From positions 22,047,001 through 22,111,000 of the forward strand of contig CM076153.1 of assembly GCA_038025085.1 (NCBI GenBank): a stretch of 64,000 nt of DNA, written 5' to 3'. This stretch comes from Tetragonia tetragonoides. Its lineage: Eukaryota; Streptophyta; Magnoliopsida; Caryophyllales; Aizoaceae. The stretch's first letter is position 1, and every line of letters begins with the position of its first letter. Shown here piece after piece: positions 62,009 to 64,000 of the stretch. The notes beneath the pieces are model-generated. The model had not been told where the DNA came from, searched no databases, and was given only the letters and a program-made list of their open reading frames with translations. A program made the position numbers and the translations under genes.

Positions 62009-64000
62009 TCATAAGATGGATTCACCATCTGAGGCAGGAGGTTCGTCCATGTCATCCTCGAATCCATTGACACCAAAGGCGAAATGGCCATGGCCAAAGG
62101 CCTTAATATGATCTTTTAGAGATCTCTTGTGCTTAAAATCGGAGCCACAAACACAATACCAAATCCTCCCACAGTTCTTCTCATGAGTTCTCCAGTCTCC
62201 TTTCACGGCGAATGGCTTAGCACATTTTCTGCACATGAAAGGTTTGACACCATGTTTCCTCTTGTAGTGTGTTTGCAGGGTTCTAAAGTCCTTAAGAGGC
62301 CACGCTCTTGGGTGCTCTATGTTGTGCTTACATCCAGGTGCACAACAATAGCATGGGAGTCTTAGCATGGCTGTTGGTTGGGAGCCTTTCAATGATTCTG
62401 GCCCTCTTCTGTACTGAGAACCATGCCCCCACATATGCATCTACATAGCCAATTAACAGCATACATACGTGCTATGTTAGGGATGCAAAGAGTTAAGTCA
62501 ATTATAAGCAAACTAAGACGAGAGTACATAGCCTAGGATGCAAATAAAGCGCAAGTTGAGTCAATTATAACCAAACTAAGACAAGAGAACATCAAACAAT
62601 TTGAAATACAGAAAAGAGAGCTAGCTAGGTAACAAAGTCCTTTGTGGCGCTGTGAGTGGCCTATATGATATAATAAGGAAAAATTGGTGAAAATAACTCC
62701 AACTTTTAATTGGCTGCAAAAATAACACGAACTTTGACCGGTTGCTATTTTAGCACACTACCACCAAAAATCATCAAGACAAAGATTAACATCATAAGAA
62801 GAGAAAATGTAAGGAATCCAATGTTTTGCTCCTATAGTGAAAGAATTAGTAGCTAGCTTAGGTTTGAAGTATATGCTACAGTTTTACTGTAAGATAAATA
62901 TGACAAATATCATCAACTGACTCTTGAAAGTGCATTTTGCCTACCTAGCTACATTAATGTTTTACTATTCCTACCTGCAAATTGAACTATTTATCACCCT
63001 ATTTCGAAACACCTAATGTACTTGATTGATTGAGTAATAGTAATAATAAACACAAGTGTTTAAATAATCACATTTAGATAGAGCTATATATGCAAATGCA
63101 GCTCTCCATACAATTATGGACTTCCTCAGTTCCTCTATACAAGCTATAGCATGCAAGCCAAAGCACAATGCATGAGATGAGGAAAATGGTTAAATAGAGT
63201 ATAAATTAAGAAATTATAAAGTGAAAATATAATATTAACTCAAAAAACCAGGTGATTATGGGAGAGTACAAAAGACAAAGAACACTAATCCAGCAAGATT
63301 TACAGGAAATCTCACTCAAACATAGGAGACCATGAAAATATAGTCTGTCCCCTCATAATATATTATTCTGGAAAACAAAGAGCTGACATGTTTAATCCTA
63401 AGTAAGCATGAAGTAAACTAGCACCTTAGGATAGGCACAAACATGTCAAAAACCTCAAAATTACATGTGTTCTTTGAACTTCACCTCACTGAACTAGACT
63501 AGACTGAATAGTAATAAGTGAGACAAAAAGTAGATCACACAACTCAAATAAACCTTTTTTTTTTTTTATCACCCAAACTCAAATGAACTAAAGTGAGCGG
63601 GACTGAAGTGAATTAACTTGAACCAATTACTGAATAAGTGGAAAAGAACACGCCCACCCTTACTAGCTAGGTCATTGGATTTGATGAGATTAGGTTTAGG
63701 GTTCATACCTCTAAAGCAATAACAAGCTAGAAGCTAAACTAGGTCTGAAATGTATGTGCTAGTACAGAAAAAACATGAAATTAATTAATTAATTTAAGGG
63801 GTTCACCATATATATGATATAATCATACCTGAAGGTTGTTGTATCTGTTGAAGGTCTTGAAGCAAAGAGGACAAGAGAACTGGGTAGGACCAATTAGTAT
63901 TTGAGAAGGAGTAGGTATCCTGTACTGCCCTTGCCCTTGACCTTGCCCTTGCCCTTCGCTCTGATGAGCTATACTGTTTAGGTCAACCATATCTTGAATA
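62009..64000 (-). CDS. WIP-domain C2H2 zinc-finger transcription factor, 5' end outside the window
   Basis: Two exons are visible: 64000-63829 (partial, donor GTATGA) and 62440-62009 (acceptor ATGTAG), joined in phase at LQ|MHMWGHG. Exon 1 gives a Gly-Gln repeat ([11 protein letters not shown]), then [20 protein letters not shown], the start of the WIP region and its first C2H2 finger. Exon 2 carries the rest of that finger (MHMWGH) and three further atypical fingers: [40 protein letters not shown] and [20 protein letters not shown]. It ends in an acidic tail ([13 protein letters not shown]). This is the WIP family (TT1, NTT/WIP2, WIP4, WIP5), nuclear DNA-binding regulators of seed coat, transmitting tract and root meristem cell fate. 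The C-terminal sequence is nearer the WIP2/4/5 group than TT1, but I would not name the orthologue. The intron is 1388 bp with no repeat recognised. Confidence 0.9.

Overview
This is a plant nuclear genome window, from a eudicot (Caryophyllales/Amaranthaceae is possible but is only a guess). The evidence is intron-containing plant genes, abundant LTR, LINE, SINE, Mutator and MITE elements, and a block of decayed chloroplast rRNA. I found no bacterial-type operons and no CRISPR array.

Five host genes can be supported. They are an arabinogalactan peptide (+, 4683-4898), a makorin RING/CCCH E3 ligase (-, 8173-14498, with two candidate terminal exons), a thylakoid-lumen PsbP-like protein (+, 39362-40108), a conserved plastid-targeted-looking Cys/His protein (-, exons at 47805-47517 and 41244-40982), and a WIP-type C2H2 zinc-finger factor (-, running off the right edge). 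A 54-aa small ORF (-, 40620-40456) with a decayed tandem copy is a weaker candidate.

Most of the rest is mobile DNA. In order: a hAT-like MITE end and the start of a minus-strand LTR element (1-1700); a Stowaway-like MITE (3163-3573); a full-length SINE (14734-15028); a complete but disabled Ty3/gypsy Tekay-type chromovirus with 2.85-kb LTRs and an extra ORF before gag (15555-27179); a plant-mobile-domain (PMD) gene relic (28750-29230); a 1-kb non-autonomous MULE carrying a young, RT-deleted copia element (30229-34730); Tourist-like MITEs; a 5.2-kb L1-type LINE sitting in a host intron and itself holding a MITE (41334-46555); a 6.35-kb MULE (47909-54261); further MITEs; an old plastid rRNA insertion (about 56705-57812); a 5'-truncated SINE; and a hAT-like MITE (60809-61416).

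The most interesting object is the 6.35-kb MULE. Its left gene has three exons and predicts an 880-aa protein with a zinc-binding N-terminus, a DDE transposase and a C-terminal OTU cysteine protease. Its right gene, convergent on the minus strand, has four exons and predicts a PMD protein, with one frameshift. Each gene has a short first exon inside the terminal inverted repeat region. Each is followed by an intron holding palindromic GACTCACCC/GGGTGAGTC repeats and a long (ATT)n tract, so the two ends are mirror images of each other.
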